Source of the DNA: Paracoccus rhizosphaerae | GTDB lineage: Bacteria; Pseudomonadota; Alphaproteobacteria; Rhodobacterales; Rhodobacteraceae | Direction of reading: 5' to 3' | DNA: 48,944 nucleotides | Assembly (NCBI RefSeq): GCF_026162645.1 | Contig: NZ_JAOTBE010000026.1 | Coordinates: forward strand, 1 to 48,944 | Shown: piece by piece, positions 17,152-26,422 of the stretch | How the letters are laid out: every line of letters starts with the position of its first letter | How positions within the stretch are numbered: position 1 is the first letter of the stretch | Made by a program: the position numbers and the translations under genes | The notes under the pieces: model-generated | Databases searched by the model: none | Seen by the model: the letters and a program-made list of their open reading frames with translations, nothing else | What the model was told of the DNA's origin: nothing

Positions 17152-18171
17152 ATGACCCACATCCCCATCGACCCACCCCGGCCACCACGACCGCGCGCCA
17201 TGGCCGAACACCGCATGTTCTGGATGGACATCCTGCGCGGAGCAGCCATTCTTGCCGTCATCGCCTATCATTCGGTCTCGATCCCCGAAAGCTATGGCTT
17301 CACCCCGAATGACACCTGGCGCCAGCTGAACGAGACGTTGCAGCTGTTCCGGATGCCCCTGCTGGTCTTCCTGTCCGGAATGCTGCTGACGCGGTCGCTG
17401 GCCAAGCCGGTGCAGCAGTACCTCGGCGGCAAGCTGCGCGGCATCCTGTGGCCGTTCCTCGTCTGGTCGACGATCTATATCGCCGTTTCAGGGCGCGAGT
17501 TCATGGACCCCAGCGACCTGCAGCAGGTCTATACCGGCGGCAGCCACCTATGGTTCCTGGGTTTCATCTTCGTCTATTACCTTGCCGCCAAGCCGCTTGA
17601 GGCGTTTGACCCGCTTCTGGTTGCAGCGGCGGCCTTCGGCGTCGCGCTGCTGTCGCCGGATGGCGCCAAGTATTCCGAGCGGGTCTTCTACCTGATGGCT
17701 CTGTTCTTCCTTGGCGCCGCAACGTCGCGCCATGCCGGCACAACGGCGCGGATGCTGCGATCCGACCGGGTCTGGTGGCTGGCGCCGATCGTTGCAGTGG
17801 CGGCAATGGCCAGCGTGCGCTTCGACCTCGACTTCGGGCCCTACTGGGTCGCGATTTCGCTCTGCGGCATGCTGTTCTTTTCCGCCGTCGCGCTAAGGCT
17901 GGAGCGGACAACGCTTGCCGGCCCGCTGATCTGGATCGGGCAACGGTCCATCGTCTTCTATGTCAGCCATGCCATCTTCATGATCCTGATCGCCAGAATC
18001 GCGGGAAAGGCAGGCGTGACGAGTTATGCGGCACCGGCAGTCGCCTCGATCGTCATCAGCCTCGCGGGCGGCTGGTTCCTGGCCTTGGGGATGGCCCGCT
18101 GGCCGGCAATAGCGGCACTGTTCGATGCCCCGATACCGAAGCCGACGACGCGGCCGCAGGACGCTGCCTGA
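17152..18171 (+). CDS. Acyltransferase-3 family membrane protein
   Basis: A 339-residue polytopic protein of the acyltransferase-3 (OafA/OpgC/fucose-acetylase-like) family. After a short proline-rich cytoplasmic head come FWMDILRGAAILAVIAYHS (the conserved R..A...V...H pattern of helix 1), FRMPLLVFLSGML, and about nine further membrane helices, ending in LGMARWP. Such enzymes move acyl groups, often acetyl or succinyl, across the inner membrane onto sugars or glycans. AAGGA precedes the ATG by nine bases. It stands alone between the sensor kinase (divergent) and minE (convergent), so the acceptor cannot be inferred. Confidence 0.8.
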   Translation: MTHIPIDPPRPPRPRAMAEHRMFWMDILRGAAILAVIAYHSVSIPESYGFTPNDTWRQLNETLQLFRMPLLVFLSGMLLTRSLAKPVQQYLGGKLRGILWPFLVWSTIYIAVSGREFMDPSDLQQVYTGGSHLWFLGFIFVYYLAAKPLEAFDPLLVAAAAFGVALLSPDGAKYSERVFYLMALFFLGAATSRHAGTTARMLRSDRVWWLAPIVAVAAMASVRFDLDFGPYWVAISLCGMLFFSAVALRLERTTLAGPLIWIGQRSIVFYVSHAIFMILIARIAGKAGVTSYAAPAVASIVISLAGGWFLALGMARWPAIAALFDAPIPKPTTRPQDAA

Positions 18172-18684
18172 CGATCGAGAGGCTGCAAGGGTTTGGTGTG
18201 GCCGGGTGCCTGCGGCCTTTCCACCGGGCGCTTGGATCATCGTCGTGCTGCAAGCTGTTCCTGCCGATGTCGTCATGCTCTTCGCATCCGGGTACGCGCT
18301 GCGGGCGCGGCCCGGGATAGACCCGCTTGCGGTTGGCACAACGCCGAATGCTTGTGGCAGCACTTAAGCGCCCGGACCCGCACTGTCTCCATCAGCGCGA
18401 AGCAGCGGATGATGCGCCCTTGGCAGGGGGGCGAAGCATTGACGGGATCAAAATGGTGTCCGGCCTGACGCCGAAGTTGGCGGCGCTTTCTCTGCCGGGG
18501 GAGTGCGACCGTCCCCGCCGGCCGGAAAGAAAGTCGGCCAACGCCGGGTGGTCAAGCGGGCAAGGCCAGTGAACGGCCCTTGTCCGCTGTCCATCTTGCG
18601 GTGATGTTCGACGCGAGACATCCGCGTCGGGCCTGTGAAGGAGATGGCGGCCGGTTCAGGCCCGGCCGCCGCGCATGTCGAGGG
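18172..18684. other. Gene-free region between acyltransferase and minE
   Basis: About 510 bases between convergent genes. Open frames on both strands lack ribosome sites and recognisable products. The stretch 18646-18670 is a 9-bp GGCGGCCGG/CCGGCCGCC hairpin just after the minE stop, a likely terminator without a U-tract. Nothing else stands out. Confidence 0.45.
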
Positions 18685-18957
18685 TCAGATCGACTTCGGT
18701 TTGACCTCGGGCAGCTCGATGTTGATCTCCAGGCTCGACATCTGGTCGCCGCGTTCCATGCGGACGTCGACGTCCGTCTCACCGATCTCGACATACTTGC
18801 GGATCGCGGCGACGATGTCGCGTTGGAGCATCGGCAGATAATCGGCTTCCTTGGCCCCCCCGCTGCGTTCGTGGGCCAGCAGGATCTGCAGTCGGTCCTT
18901 GGCCGTCTGTGCGGATTTGGGCGGGCGCGGCTTGCGGGCGAAGCTGAACAGGTTCAT
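18685..18957 (-). CDS. minE: Cell division topological specificity factor MinE
   Basis: A 90-residue MinE. The N-terminal membrane-targeting segment (MNLFSFARKP) is followed by the MinD-activating region TAKDRLQILLAHER and the dimerising topological domain (YLPMLQRDIVAAIRKYVEI, then two beta strands ending LEINIELPE). MinE stimulates MinD ATPase at the membrane and drives the pole-to-pole wave that keeps the MinC inhibitor away from mid-cell. The ATG overlaps the minD stop by four bases. Confidence 0.95.
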   Translation of the reverse strand: MNLFSFARKPRPPKSAQTAKDRLQILLAHERSGGAKEADYLPMLQRDIVAAIRKYVEIGETDVDVRMERGDQMSSLEINIELPEVKPKSI

Positions 18958-19802
18958 GACGCACGCCCGAACAGCCGCTGGAACAGGCCGGGCCGGCGTT
19001 CACCGGCAATGCGCATCTCGATCTGGCTGCCGGTCAGGCGGGCGACCGCGTCCTCATAGGCCTGCGCCGCGGCCGAGGGCCCGTCGAGGACCACGGGCGT
19101 GCCGACGTTCGAGGCCTTCAGGATGGCCTTGCTTTCAGGGATGATGCCCAGAAGCGGAACCGCCAGGATCTCCAGCACGTCCTCGACCGTCATCATCTCG
19201 CCGCTGTCGATGCGGGTCTGGTCGTGACGGGTCAGCAGGACCTGCGCCTTGATCGGCTCGGCACCCTCGGTCTCGGCGCGCCGGGTCTGGCTGCTCAGCA
19301 GGCCCAGCACCCGGTCACTGTCGCGCACCGACGACACCTCGGGGTTTGTGACGACCACGGCCTCGTCCGCGAAGTACATCGCCATCTGCGCGCCACGCTC
19401 GATCCCGGCGGGGCTGTCGCAGACGATGTAATCGAACTCGGTCTTCAGCTCGGTCAGGATCTGCTCGACACCCTCCTTGGTCAGCGCGTCCTTGTCGCGC
19501 GTCTGAGAGGTGGGCAGGATCGACAGCGTGTCCAGACGCTTGTCCTTGATCAGCGCCTGCTTCAGCTTGGCGTCGCCCTGGATGACGTTGATGAAGTCGA
19601 AGACCACGCGGCGTTCGCAGCCCATGATCATGTCCAGATTGCGCAGGCCGACGTCGAAGTCGATGACCACGGTCCTGAAGCCCTGCTTGGCCAGACCGGC
19701 CGAGATCGCCGCGGCCGAGGTGGTCTTGCCGACGCCCCCCTTGCCCGAGGTGATCACGATGACCCGCCCGAGCGGCGGATTTCCCTTGGCGTCTTTCGTC
19801 AT
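18954..19802 (-). CDS. minD: Septum site-determining ATPase MinD
   Basis: A 282-residue ParA/MinD ATPase. The deviant Walker A box KGGVGKTT is at residues 21-28, followed by FDVGLRNLDMIMGCE and the switch region VCDSPAGIERGAQMA. The C-terminal basic amphipathic helix (GLFQRLFGR) anchors the ATP-bound dimer in the membrane, where it recruits MinC and is released by MinE. Slightly longer than the E. coli protein because of a ten-residue N-terminal extension. Overlaps both minC and minE by ATGA, forming a tight minCDE operon. Confidence 0.95.
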   Translation of the reverse strand: MTKDAKGNPPLGRVIVITSGKGGVGKTTSAAAISAGLAKQGFRTVVIDFDVGLRNLDMIMGCERRVVFDFINVIQGDAKLKQALIKDKRLDTLSILPTSQTRDKDALTKEGVEQILTELKTEFDYIVCDSPAGIERGAQMAMYFADEAVVVTNPEVSSVRDSDRVLGLLSSQTRRAETEGAEPIKAQVLLTRHDQTRIDSGEMMTVEDVLEILAVPLLGIIPESKAILKASNVGTPVVLDGPSAAAQAYEDAVARLTGSQIEMRIAGERRPGLFQRLFGRAS

Positions 19803-20542
19803 GCGATCACCTCCATGCGAAGTTTCTCGTCCTCCAGATAAATATGGGTGCAGCGGTTGCGGGCCGCCTCCTCGATGGCTTCGCTGGTCTGATAGAGACC
19901 GGCGATCGCCACCAGTTCGGCGTTCAGGCTCTGGCAGAAGATATGCGCGTCCTCGTCGCCATGGGCGCCGGCCATGGCACGGCCACGCAGTGTGCCATAG
20001 ACGTGGATGTTGCCGGCCGCCACCAGTTCCGCCCCCGAGGCGACCGATCCGATGACGGTCAGGTCGCCGTTCTCTGCCACGATCATCTGCCCCGACCGCA
20101 CGGTCGAGCGGATGACCTTGTTCTGGACCGGGCGCGGCTTTTCGGCTGCACGGGACGGCCCGGCGGCGCGGGGCATCGGTGCGTCACGGCCGGTGCTGAC
20201 GGCGATCAGCCCCAAGGACTGCAGCGCGTCGGGGCCCAAACCCGCGGCGTTCTGCACGCCGAAGACCCGAAGCTCTCTCTGCCTGAGGTTTTCGACCAGG
20301 TCGCGCAGCGGGGCCAGGTCGCCCGGCTGCGACGCATTGCCCAGGTCCAGGACGACGGGCGCGCCCGAAAAGAACTGCGGCGTCTTGCTCAGCTGATCGT
20401 CGAGCTGCGCATAGAGACGGCCACCCAAGGCCTGCGGGTCGACGCGCAGGGCAAGCACGGTCAGGAAGCGGCCGCGCACCTGAAGGGCGGCGACCCTGGC
20501 CGGCATCGGATCATCCGGGGTCCGGGCGTATCGGTCTGACAC
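19799..20542 (-). CDS. minC: Septum site-determining protein MinC
   Basis: A 247-residue MinC. The N-terminal domain (about residues 15-110, QVRGRFLTVLALRV...) inhibits FtsZ polymerisation. A linker rich in Pro, Arg and Ala precedes the C-terminal beta-helix domain, seen as KVIRSTVRSGQMIVAENGDLTVIGSVASGAE with the repeated GNIHVYGTLRGRAMAG pattern that binds MinD. The start is GTG at 20542 with GGAG about ten bases upstream. First gene of minCDE; the promoter must lie in the 300-base gap shared with the divergent cytochrome gene. Confidence 0.95.
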   Translation of the reverse strand: MSDRYARTPDDPMPARVAALQVRGRFLTVLALRVDPQALGGRLYAQLDDQLSKTPQFFSGAPVVLDLGNASQPGDLAPLRDLVENLRQRELRVFGVQNAAGLGPDALQSLGLIAVSTGRDAPMPRAAGPSRAAEKPRPVQNKVIRSTVRSGQMIVAENGDLTVIGSVASGAELVAAGNIHVYGTLRGRAMAGAHGDEDAHIFCQSLNAELVAIAGLYQTSEAIEEAARNRCTHIYLEDEKLRMEVIA

Positions 20543-20842
20543 GTCGAAACTGCTCCTGCTCTCGGCGGCTCGCGACTCGGGCGTCGGACCGCTCTTGTTG
20601 AATGACCCTCTTCCACGATCCGGCCGCAGAAGAAAGGGGGCTGTGCCTGTTCAGCAGGAACCTGCCAACTTGTGAAGGGGCAAAACGCGCAATCTGCGCA
20701 GTCTGAATGCGCTCTGCCCGGCGCGGTCTCGCCGGGCCATCCGCGCGCCAGACGGGAACACCTCGCGGAATGCCGGGTTAGGGATCGACCGGACAGGTCC
20801 AGGCGGGGCGAGATCCGGGGCGCTGATGGGCAGGAGGGTCGA

Positions 20843-21385
20843 ATGACCAAGAAATTCGCAGCAGGTCTTGCATTGGGCATCGCTGGCACGGTGCTGGTGG
20901 CAATCGCCGTGTGGCTGACCATCGCCTATACTGGCACCTACAACGTCGCCGCGTCCGATCCGCATTCCGATGCCGTGCGCTGGACCCTGGCGACGACGAT
21001 GCGCCAGTCGGTCACGCGACGGTCAAGCGAGGTGCAGCTTCCCGACGAATTCTCGGAAGATCTCGTGGCGGAAGGCGCAGGGCACTATTCCGAAAGCTGC
21101 GCCTATTGCCATGGCGCACCGGGGCAGGATCCGACCGACTGGTCACGCGGCATGCGCCCCGAGCCCCCGCATCTGATGCACGCCGCCGAGGAATGGCGCC
21201 CCCAGGACATCTACTGGATCATCCAGAACGGCATCAAGATGAGCGGCATGCCCGCCTTCGGCGGCCATCACGAACCATCTGAAATCGCCGCCCTGACCGC
21301 CTTCGTCAACCGTCTGCCGGGGATGACCGCCGACGATTACCGCGCCCTGACCGCCGATCCGACGCCTGCGCCGTTTGCGAACTGA
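20843..21385 (+). CDS. Membrane-anchored c-type cytochrome
   Basis: A 180-residue protein with an N-terminal membrane anchor (residues about 5-30) and a single haem site CAYCH in the class I cytochrome c fold; the distal axial ligand is probably a Met in MSGMPAFGG. The start at 20843 has AGGAGGG upstream; the longer open frame has no ribosome site. It is the first of three closely spaced genes with a DUF305 protein and a glutaredoxin-MauE fusion, an association that suggests periplasmic redox or metal (perhaps copper) handling. The partner oxidant or reductant is unknown. Confidence 0.85.
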   Translation: MTKKFAAGLALGIAGTVLVAIAVWLTIAYTGTYNVAASDPHSDAVRWTLATTMRQSVTRRSSEVQLPDEFSEDLVAEGAGHYSESCAYCHGAPGQDPTDWSRGMRPEPPHLMHAAEEWRPQDIYWIIQNGIKMSGMPAFGGHHEPSEIAALTAFVNRLPGMTADDYRALTADPTPAPFAN

Positions 21386-21397
21386 GGAGAGCCGCCC

Positions 21398-22249
21398 ATG
21401 TCCTACATCCGCTTCGGACTGATGATCCTGACCTCGACGGTGGTGATGTTCGGCCTGATGTATCTGAACACCTACGCGTGGGAGCATGTCTTCTTCTCGG
21501 AAACGCGGACCTACATGGCGATCATGATGGGCGCGACGATGGCGGTCATCATGCTGGCCTTCATGCTGGGGATGTATTCAAACAAGAAACTGAACATCGC
21601 GATCTTCGCCGGGGCGGTCATTGTCTTCGCGCTGTCGCTGTGGCTGGTGCGCAGCCAGGTCACGGTTTCGGGGATCAGCTACATGCGGGCGATGATCCCG
21701 CACCATTCCATCGCGATCATGACGTCCGAGAGGGCGCAGATCCGCGACCCCCGCGTCGCCAAGCTGGCCGAGGAGATCATCGCCGCGCAGCGCCGCGAGA
21801 TCGCCGAGATGCGGTATCTGATCGCCCATGCCGGCGATGCAAACGCCCCCGAGACGATCTATCAAGACCCCCCGGCACGCGAGGGCACGATCCAGGATGC
21901 GCTGACCAGTACGCTGCGCGCCAGGCTGGACCCGTCGCCGATGGCCCCGGCCGAGGCCGACCGCCTTCTGCCGCCCGGCCCCCGATGCGTCTTCAACCGC
22001 AGCCCCGAAACCGACCCCGTCCTGTGGGTCGCGGCCGATGGCAGCCGCGGCGCCATGAAGCTGAACGGCGTTCTGGTGCAGCTGAACTCGGCGGCGGGTG
22101 ACGACACGCTGACGGCCCAGGGGGCGACAATGACCGTAAGGCCCCTTGGGGACGAGGCCGACTGGCGGTCCGACGCCGAGTTGGTCTTCACCTTGGACGA
22201 CGGCCCGACCGTCGGATACCGCGGATTCTATTCCTGCGACGCCGCTTGA
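21398..22249 (+). CDS. DUF305 protein with three membrane helices
   Basis: A 283-residue protein. Three membrane segments (about residues 5-25, 40-60, 65-87) precede a DUF305 four-helix domain with its signature SYMRAMIPHHSIAIMTSERA and the second half EEIIAAQRREIAEM. The His and Met residues there are thought to bind metal in this family. The C-terminal third (from about residue 185) is a beta-rich extension containing PRCVFNRSPETDPVLWVA and one Cys near each end, probably periplasmic. It starts 12 bases after the cytochrome gene and overlaps the region before the glutaredoxin gene, so the three form one operon. Confidence 0.8.
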   Translation: MSYIRFGLMILTSTVVMFGLMYLNTYAWEHVFFSETRTYMAIMMGATMAVIMLAFMLGMYSNKKLNIAIFAGAVIVFALSLWLVRSQVTVSGISYMRAMIPHHSIAIMTSERAQIRDPRVAKLAEEIIAAQRREIAEMRYLIAHAGDANAPETIYQDPPAREGTIQDALTSTLRARLDPSPMAPAEADRLLPPGPRCVFNRSPETDPVLWVAADGSRGAMKLNGVLVQLNSAAGDDTLTAQGATMTVRPLGDEADWRSDAELVFTLDDGPTVGYRGFYSCDAA

Positions 22250-22260
22250 GGGTGGATGAG

Positions 22261-23037
22261 ATGAAGGACAGCAATAACATGGCGAAGGATCAGGGCAAGA
22301 CGGCGACGCTCTATCGCATGGTGATGCCGGACCACATCTGCCCCTATGGGTTGAAGTCCAAGGACCTGCTGGAACGGCAGGGTTTCACCGTGGACGACAA
22401 CTACCTGAAGACCCGCGACGCGACCGACGCCTTCAAGGAAAAGCACGGCGTCAAGACCACGCCGCAGACCTTCATCGCGGGCGACCGGATCGGGGGCTAT
22501 GACGACCTGCGCAGGCATTTCGGCAAGACCGTCAGGTCCAAGGACGAAACCAGCTATCGCCCCGTCATCGCCATCTTCTCGATGGCGTTCCTGATGGCGC
22601 TTGCGGTCAGCTGGTTCACCTTCGGGACCATCTTCACCATCCGTGCGCTGGAATGGTTCATCGCCATCAGCATGTGCATCCTGGCCATCCAGAAGCTGCA
22701 GGATGTCGAGAGTTTCTCGACCATGTTCCTGAATTATGACCTGCTGGCCCGGCGGTGGGTCAGGTACGGCTATGTCTATCCCTTCGGCGAGGCGCTGGCC
22801 GGGATCCTGATGATCGCCGGGACGCTGATCTGGATCGCCGCCCCCGTCGCGCTGTTCATCGGAACGGTGGGCGCGGTGTCGGTCTTCAAGGCGGTCTATA
22901 TCGACAAGCGGGAACTGAAATGCGCCTGCGTGGGCGGGTCCAGCAACGTACCCCTGGGCTTCGTGTCGCTGACCGAGAACGTGATGATGATCGTGATGGC
23001 GATCTGGATGCCGATCAGGTTGGCGGGGTTCGGCTGA
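22261..23037 (+). CDS. Glutaredoxin-MauE fusion protein
   Basis: A 258-residue protein (from ATG 22261, after GAGGGTGG; a later ATG at 22279 is also possible). The N-terminal domain is a glutaredoxin with ICPYG, that is CPYG rather than CPYC, so a monothiol-like active site, plus the TTPQTFI cis-proline loop and GGYDDL. Four membrane helices follow (about residues 100-255), resembling MauE/DoxX-type thiol-disulfide exchange proteins, with a conserved-looking CACVGGSSN motif on one loop. The fusion would pass electrons across the membrane to periplasmic thiols or haem/metal sites, fitting the neighbouring cytochrome and DUF305 genes. Confidence 0.8.
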   Translation: MKDSNNMAKDQGKTATLYRMVMPDHICPYGLKSKDLLERQGFTVDDNYLKTRDATDAFKEKHGVKTTPQTFIAGDRIGGYDDLRRHFGKTVRSKDETSYRPVIAIFSMAFLMALAVSWFTFGTIFTIRALEWFIAISMCILAIQKLQDVESFSTMFLNYDLLARRWVRYGYVYPFGEALAGILMIAGTLIWIAAPVALFIGTVGAVSVFKAVYIDKRELKCACVGGSSNVPLGFVSLTENVMMIVMAIWMPIRLAGFG

Positions 23038-23053
23038 TCCGGCCGGTACGCTG

Positions 23054-23079
23054 ACGGCGAACCGTGGCCGGTTCGCCGT
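23054..23079 (+). terminator. Hairpin after glutaredoxin-MauE gene
   Basis: A perfect 10-bp stem (ACGGCGAACC / GGTTCGCCGT) with a 6-base loop, 17 bases after the stop. No T-run follows; termination inferred from position and stem strength. Confidence 0.5.
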
Positions 23080-23144
23080 GCGCGGCCTTGCGAAGGCGCA
23101 GCGATGTCCTGACACACGGACACAGCTGAACGGGTCCGTGATAA

Positions 23145-23177
23145 GGCCCGACTTCGGCCTGCGCCGGGTGTCGGGCC
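23145..23177 (-). terminator. Hairpin after aldolase gene
   Basis: GGCCCGAC and GTCGGGCC form a perfect 8-bp stem; in the minus direction it is followed by TTAT. It lies 12 bases past the aldolase stop and closes the deoR-eryH-eryI-fbp-fba operon. Confidence 0.5.
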
Positions 23178-23188
23178 CTCCCCTTCGA

Positions 23189-24229
23189 TCAGGCGGCGTA
23201 GCGAAGCGCCATCGAGGTCAGCGGAAGCGGGCGCAGGCGGTCGGCCTGTCCTGCGGTGCCAAAGGCCTCGAAGCGGTCTCGGCAGACCTGGGACATCATC
23301 TCCATCGCGGGCTTCAGATACTTGCGCGGGTCGAACTCGGATGGGTCCTTGACCAGTGTGCGGCGGATCGCGGCCGTCATCGCCAGCCGGTTGTCGGTGT
23401 CAATGTTGACCTTGCGCACGCCGTGCTTGATGCCGCGCTGGATCTCCTCGACCGGGACGCCCCAGGTCGGGCGGATGTCGCCGCCATGGCTGTTGATGAT
23501 CGCCTGCAGATCCTCGGGGACCGAGGACGATCCGTGCATCACCAGATGCGTATTGGGCAGGCGGCGGTGAATCTCTTCGATGACGTGCATGGCCAGGATC
23601 TGGCCGTCGGGCTTGCGCGTGAACTTGTAGGCGCCGTGGCTGGTGCCCATCGCGATGGCCAGCGCGTCGACGCCGGTGTCGGCGACGAAGCGCACCGCCT
23701 CGTCCGGGTCGGTCAGCAGCTGATGTTCGGCAAGTTTGCCTTCCGCGCCGTGGCCGTCCTCCTGATCGCCCATGCCGGTTTCCAGGCTACCCAGAACGCC
23801 CAGCTCACCCTCGACCGAAACACCGCAGGCATGGGCCATCTGCGTCACGCGGCGGGTGATGTCGACGTTATAGTCGTAATCCGCCGGCGTCTTGCCGTCG
23901 GCCTTCAGGCTGCCGTCCATCATCACGCTGGTAAAGCCGTTCTGGATCGCGGTGGCGCAGGTCTCCAGCCCGTTGCCGTGGTCCAGGTGCATGCAGATCG
24001 GGATGTCGGGAAAGGCGCGCGACAGCCCTTCGATCAGACCGGCCAGCACCAGGTCGTTGGCATAGCTGCGCGCGCCCCGGCTGGCCTGCAGGATGACCGG
24101 CGAACGCGTGTCCTGTGCGGCCTTCATGACCGACAGGCCCTGCTCCATGTTGTTGATGTTGAAGGCGGGCACGGCATAGCCATGCTCGGCCGCGTGGTCC
24201 AGCAGCTGGCGCAGGGTGATCATGGCCAT
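23189..24229 (-). CDS. fba: Class II fructose-bisphosphate aldolase (Calvin subtype)
   Basis: A 346-residue zinc aldolase of the long (CbbA-like) type. Visible are [10 protein letters not shown], the metal and catalytic motif HLDHGNG (residues 81-87, catalytic Asp83), the active-site stretch GVSVEGELG, and [15 protein letters not shown] and MHGSSSVP with further zinc His residues, then KVNIDTD. It cleaves fructose 1,6-bisphosphate; Calvin-type enzymes also join erythrose 4-phosphate with dihydroxyacetone phosphate to sedoheptulose 1,7-bisphosphate. Last gene of the operon, four bases after the bisphosphatase gene. Start at 24229 with AAAGGA upstream. Placement behind eryH/eryI suggests use on erythrose 4-phosphate. 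Confidence 0.93.
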   Translation of the reverse strand: MAMITLRQLLDHAAEHGYAVPAFNINNMEQGLSVMKAAQDTRSPVILQASRGARSYANDLVLAGLIEGLSRAFPDIPICMHLDHGNGLETCATAIQNGFTSVMMDGSLKADGKTPADYDYNVDITRRVTQMAHACGVSVEGELGVLGSLETGMGDQEDGHGAEGKLAEHQLLTDPDEAVRFVADTGVDALAIAMGTSHGAYKFTRKPDGQILAMHVIEEIHRRLPNTHLVMHGSSSVPEDLQAIINSHGGDIRPTWGVPVEEIQRGIKHGVRKVNIDTDNRLAMTAAIRRTLVKDPSEFDPRKYLKPAMEMMSQVCRDRFEAFGTAGQADRLRPLPLTSMALRYAA

Positions 24230-24233
24230 CGGG

Positions 24234-25205
24234 TCATCCTTTATTGGCGAGGGCGGATTGAACGGCGGCGACTTCCTCAGTCGCGCCGAAGATCAGGGGT
24301 GTCATATCGTGCAGGCCCACGGGCTGGCGGTCCAGGATCGGGTCCTGCCCGTCGCTGGCTGCGCCGCCGGCCTGTTCCATCAGGAAGGCGATGGGCACGC
24401 ATTCATAGATCAGCCGAAGCCGACCATTTTCGTATCCCGGCCGCGCATCGGCCGGATAGAGGAACGCGCCGCCCTTCAGCAGGATGCGGTGCAACTCGCC
24501 CACGGCGGCTGCCAGCCAGCGCATGTTGAAGTCACGCCCGCGTGGCCCGTCGCGACCCGCGCGCAGATCGCGCGCCCAGGCCTGCAGCCCATCCGGCCAG
24601 TGCCGTTCGTTCGAGGCGTTATAGGCGATGGTCGAGGCCGCAGGCTTCAGCCGCAGGTCACGACGAGAGACGTGGAAGACCCTGTCATGCAGCGTCGCGA
24701 CATGGACCCCCTGCCCCGTCGACCAGCCGAAATCGATCGAATGGCCGAATGACGCATAGCCCGCCGCCACCACGGCGCGGCCCGTGCGCAGGAACCCCTC
24801 CGGCGCGGCCGGCAGGATGCTGAACAGCATCCCCAGGGGTGCGCCGACGCCGATGCTGCCGGACCCGTCGATTGGATCGATCGCCACGTCGAAGGCGCCG
24901 CCGGGGTTTAGGTCGATGACCTCCTCGGCCTCCTCCGACAGGACGCTGCGGACGCCGGCGGTGCGCAGGGCGGCAATCATGTGGTCATGTGCGGCGACGT
25001 CCAGCGCCTTCTGCCTGTCGCCGCTGTCGTTCATGCCGACGACGGCCTCGGGGTCGCCATGGAGGCGACCGGCGGCCAGACGCGCCGCCAGGGGCGGCAG
25101 CGCGTCGGCGATGGCCAGAACGATAGCCGGGACACCGTTGCCCGCCAGCATCCCGGCCAGCGGCGGGCCCTGGATCGGCCCGTCATTCGGCAAGCGCAGC
25201 ATCAT
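24234..25205 (-). CDS. fbp: Class I fructose-1,6-bisphosphatase (possible SBPase)
   Basis: A 323-residue class I sugar bisphosphatase. SEEAEE (residues 90-95) and DPIDGSGSI (110-118) are the metal-binding motifs, and the substrate phosphate pocket is seen in [25 protein letters not shown] sequence near residues 255-275 and AFLMEQAGG. The enzyme removes the 1-phosphate of fructose 1,6-bisphosphate and, in Calvin-type bacterial members, of sedoheptulose 1,7-bisphosphate. Its start overlaps the rpiB-like stop by four bases. Since the erythrose 4-phosphate route does not itself need FBPase, its presence may point to the sedoheptulose reaction. Confidence 0.9.
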   Translation of the reverse strand: MMLRLPNDGPIQGPPLAGMLAGNGVPAIVLAIADALPPLAARLAAGRLHGDPEAVVGMNDSGDRQKALDVAAHDHMIAALRTAGVRSVLSEEAEEVIDLNPGGAFDVAIDPIDGSGSIGVGAPLGMLFSILPAAPEGFLRTGRAVVAAGYASFGHSIDFGWSTGQGVHVATLHDRVFHVSRRDLRLKPAASTIAYNASNERHWPDGLQAWARDLRAGRDGPRGRDFNMRWLAAAVGELHRILLKGGAFLYPADARPGYENGRLRLIYECVPIAFLMEQAGGAASDGQDPILDRQPVGLHDMTPLIFGATEEVAAVQSALANKG

Positions 25206-25663
25206 GCCTTGTTGTACTTCGCATCGACCGCGTCGATGGCATCGACGTTGCCCGCCGACTTGCCGGCCTTGTCGAAGCTCTCAGTCTGCGCCAGCCAGGC
25301 ATCGGCGATGGTCTTGGCGACCTCGGCTCCGATCACGCGGGCGCCCATGGTGATGATCTGCGCGTTGTTCGACAGCGCCGCACGTTCGGCGGAATAGGTG
25401 TCATGCGTCAGCGCGGCGCGGATGCCCGGCACCTTGTTGGCCGCGATGCAGACCCCGATGCCCGTCCCGCAGACCAGGATGGCGCGGTCATAGGTGCCGT
25501 CCATCACCTGGCTTGCGACCCGATCCGAGAGGTTGGCATAGAAAGCGTCGGGGCCCTCATCGGTGCGGCTGATCTCGGCCACCTCGTGCTTGTCCTTGAG
25601 ATGATCGGCCAGAACCTTGGCCAGACCTTCGCCAGCGCTGTCGCCTGCAATTGCCAGTTTCAT
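25202..25663 (-). CDS. eryI: RpiB-like D-erythrose 4-phosphate isomerase EryI
   Basis: A 153-residue RpiB/LacAB-family isomerase. The start at 25663 has GGAGA seven bases upstream and overlaps the eryH stop. It has the nucleotide-fold start [13 protein letters not shown] (Ala/Gly where ordinary RpiB has DHAG), the catalytic Cys65 in [13 protein letters not shown], and [18 protein letters not shown]. In Brucella and rhizobial erythritol loci the same gene partner of tpiA2 is the last isomerase, converting the tetrulose-derived 4-phosphate (D-erythrulose 4-phosphate) to D-erythrose 4-phosphate. Assignment to eryI rests on context with eryH, eryA, eryB and eryC; ribose 5-phosphate isomerase activity cannot be excluded. 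Confidence 0.85.
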   Translation of the reverse strand: MKLAIAGDSAGEGLAKVLADHLKDKHEVAEISRTDEGPDAFYANLSDRVASQVMDGTYDRAILVCGTGIGVCIAANKVPGIRAALTHDTYSAERAALSNNAQIITMGARVIGAEVAKTIADAWLAQTESFDKAGKSAGNVDAIDAVDAKYNKA

Positions 25664-26421
25664 GCTTTCTCTCCGATGGTTGTGGCGCAGCGCGCCAGGA
25701 TGTCCAGATAACCCTCGACCGCCCAAGCCGAGCGCCCGATGAAAAGCCCGTCGATATGCGGGCAGGCGATCAGTTCGTCGCAGTTGCCGGGGTTGACCGA
25801 CCCGCCGTAGAGGCAGGGCACCCTCCGCCCCAGCACGTCTTCCGCCACGGCGATGATTTCGGCCTGCCGCGCGTCGGCGTAGTCCGAAGTTGCCGGGATG
25901 CCGTTCACGCCGATGGCCCAAACCGGCTCATAGGCCAGCAGGATCGTGGCGTCAGTGCCGGCCACGCCAGACAGCGCCCCGCGCACCTGACGCTCCAGCA
26001 CCTGCTGCGCGCAACCGGCTTCGCGTTCGGCCAGCGTCTCGCCGATGCAGATCAGCGGCGTCAGGCCGTGCCGGACGGCGGCGGCGGTCTTCAGCCCCAC
26101 CGTCTCGTCCGTCTCGCCGAAATGCTCGCGCCGTTCGCTGTGGCCAAGCTCGACCAGGTCCAGGCCGCAGTCGGTCAGCATCACCGGGCTGACCTCGCCG
26201 GTCCAGGCGCCGGCGTCATCCCAGTGCATGTTCTGCGCGCCCACCTTGACAGTGGTGTCGGCCAGCATCGCCTTCACCTCTCGGCAGGCGGTGAAGGGCG
26301 GGATCACGAAGCGCTGGATGCGCGGGTCGTCCGGCGCGCCGACCAGGCCCCGCGCGAAGGCCTGCGCCTCGGCCAGGGTCTTGTTCATCTTCCAGCTGGT
26401 GCCGATCCAGAAATCCGTCAT
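25660..26421 (-). CDS. eryH: TpiA2-like tetrulose 4-phosphate isomerase EryH
   Basis: A 253-residue triose-phosphate-isomerase family protein with the catalytic Lys11 (GTSWKMNK), His94 (ELGHSERR) and Glu165 (YEPVWAIG) and the phosphate loop LYGGSVNP. It differs clearly from the second, ordinary TIM encoded at 46435-47172, as expected for TpiA2/EryH, which in Brucella isomerises D-3-tetrulose 4-phosphate. It begins one base after the DeoR-type regulator gene and overlaps eryI. The pairing of a divergent TIM with an RpiB-like gene is the hallmark of erythritol loci in alphaproteobacteria. Confidence 0.88.
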   Translation of the reverse strand: MTDFWIGTSWKMNKTLAEAQAFARGLVGAPDDPRIQRFVIPPFTACREVKAMLADTTVKVGAQNMHWDDAGAWTGEVSPVMLTDCGLDLVELGHSERREHFGETDETVGLKTAAAVRHGLTPLICIGETLAEREAGCAQQVLERQVRGALSGVAGTDATILLAYEPVWAIGVNGIPATSDYADARQAEIIAVAEDVLGRRVPCLYGGSVNPGNCDELIACPHIDGLFIGRSAWAVEGYLDILARCATTIGEKA

Positions 26422-26422
26422 G

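Noticed and set aside
24234..25205. Possible Calvin-cycle (cbb) operon because of fba, fbp and tkt together
   Set aside because: No RuBisCO, phosphoribulokinase or CbbR gene is present, and the neighbours are erythritol isomerase genes.
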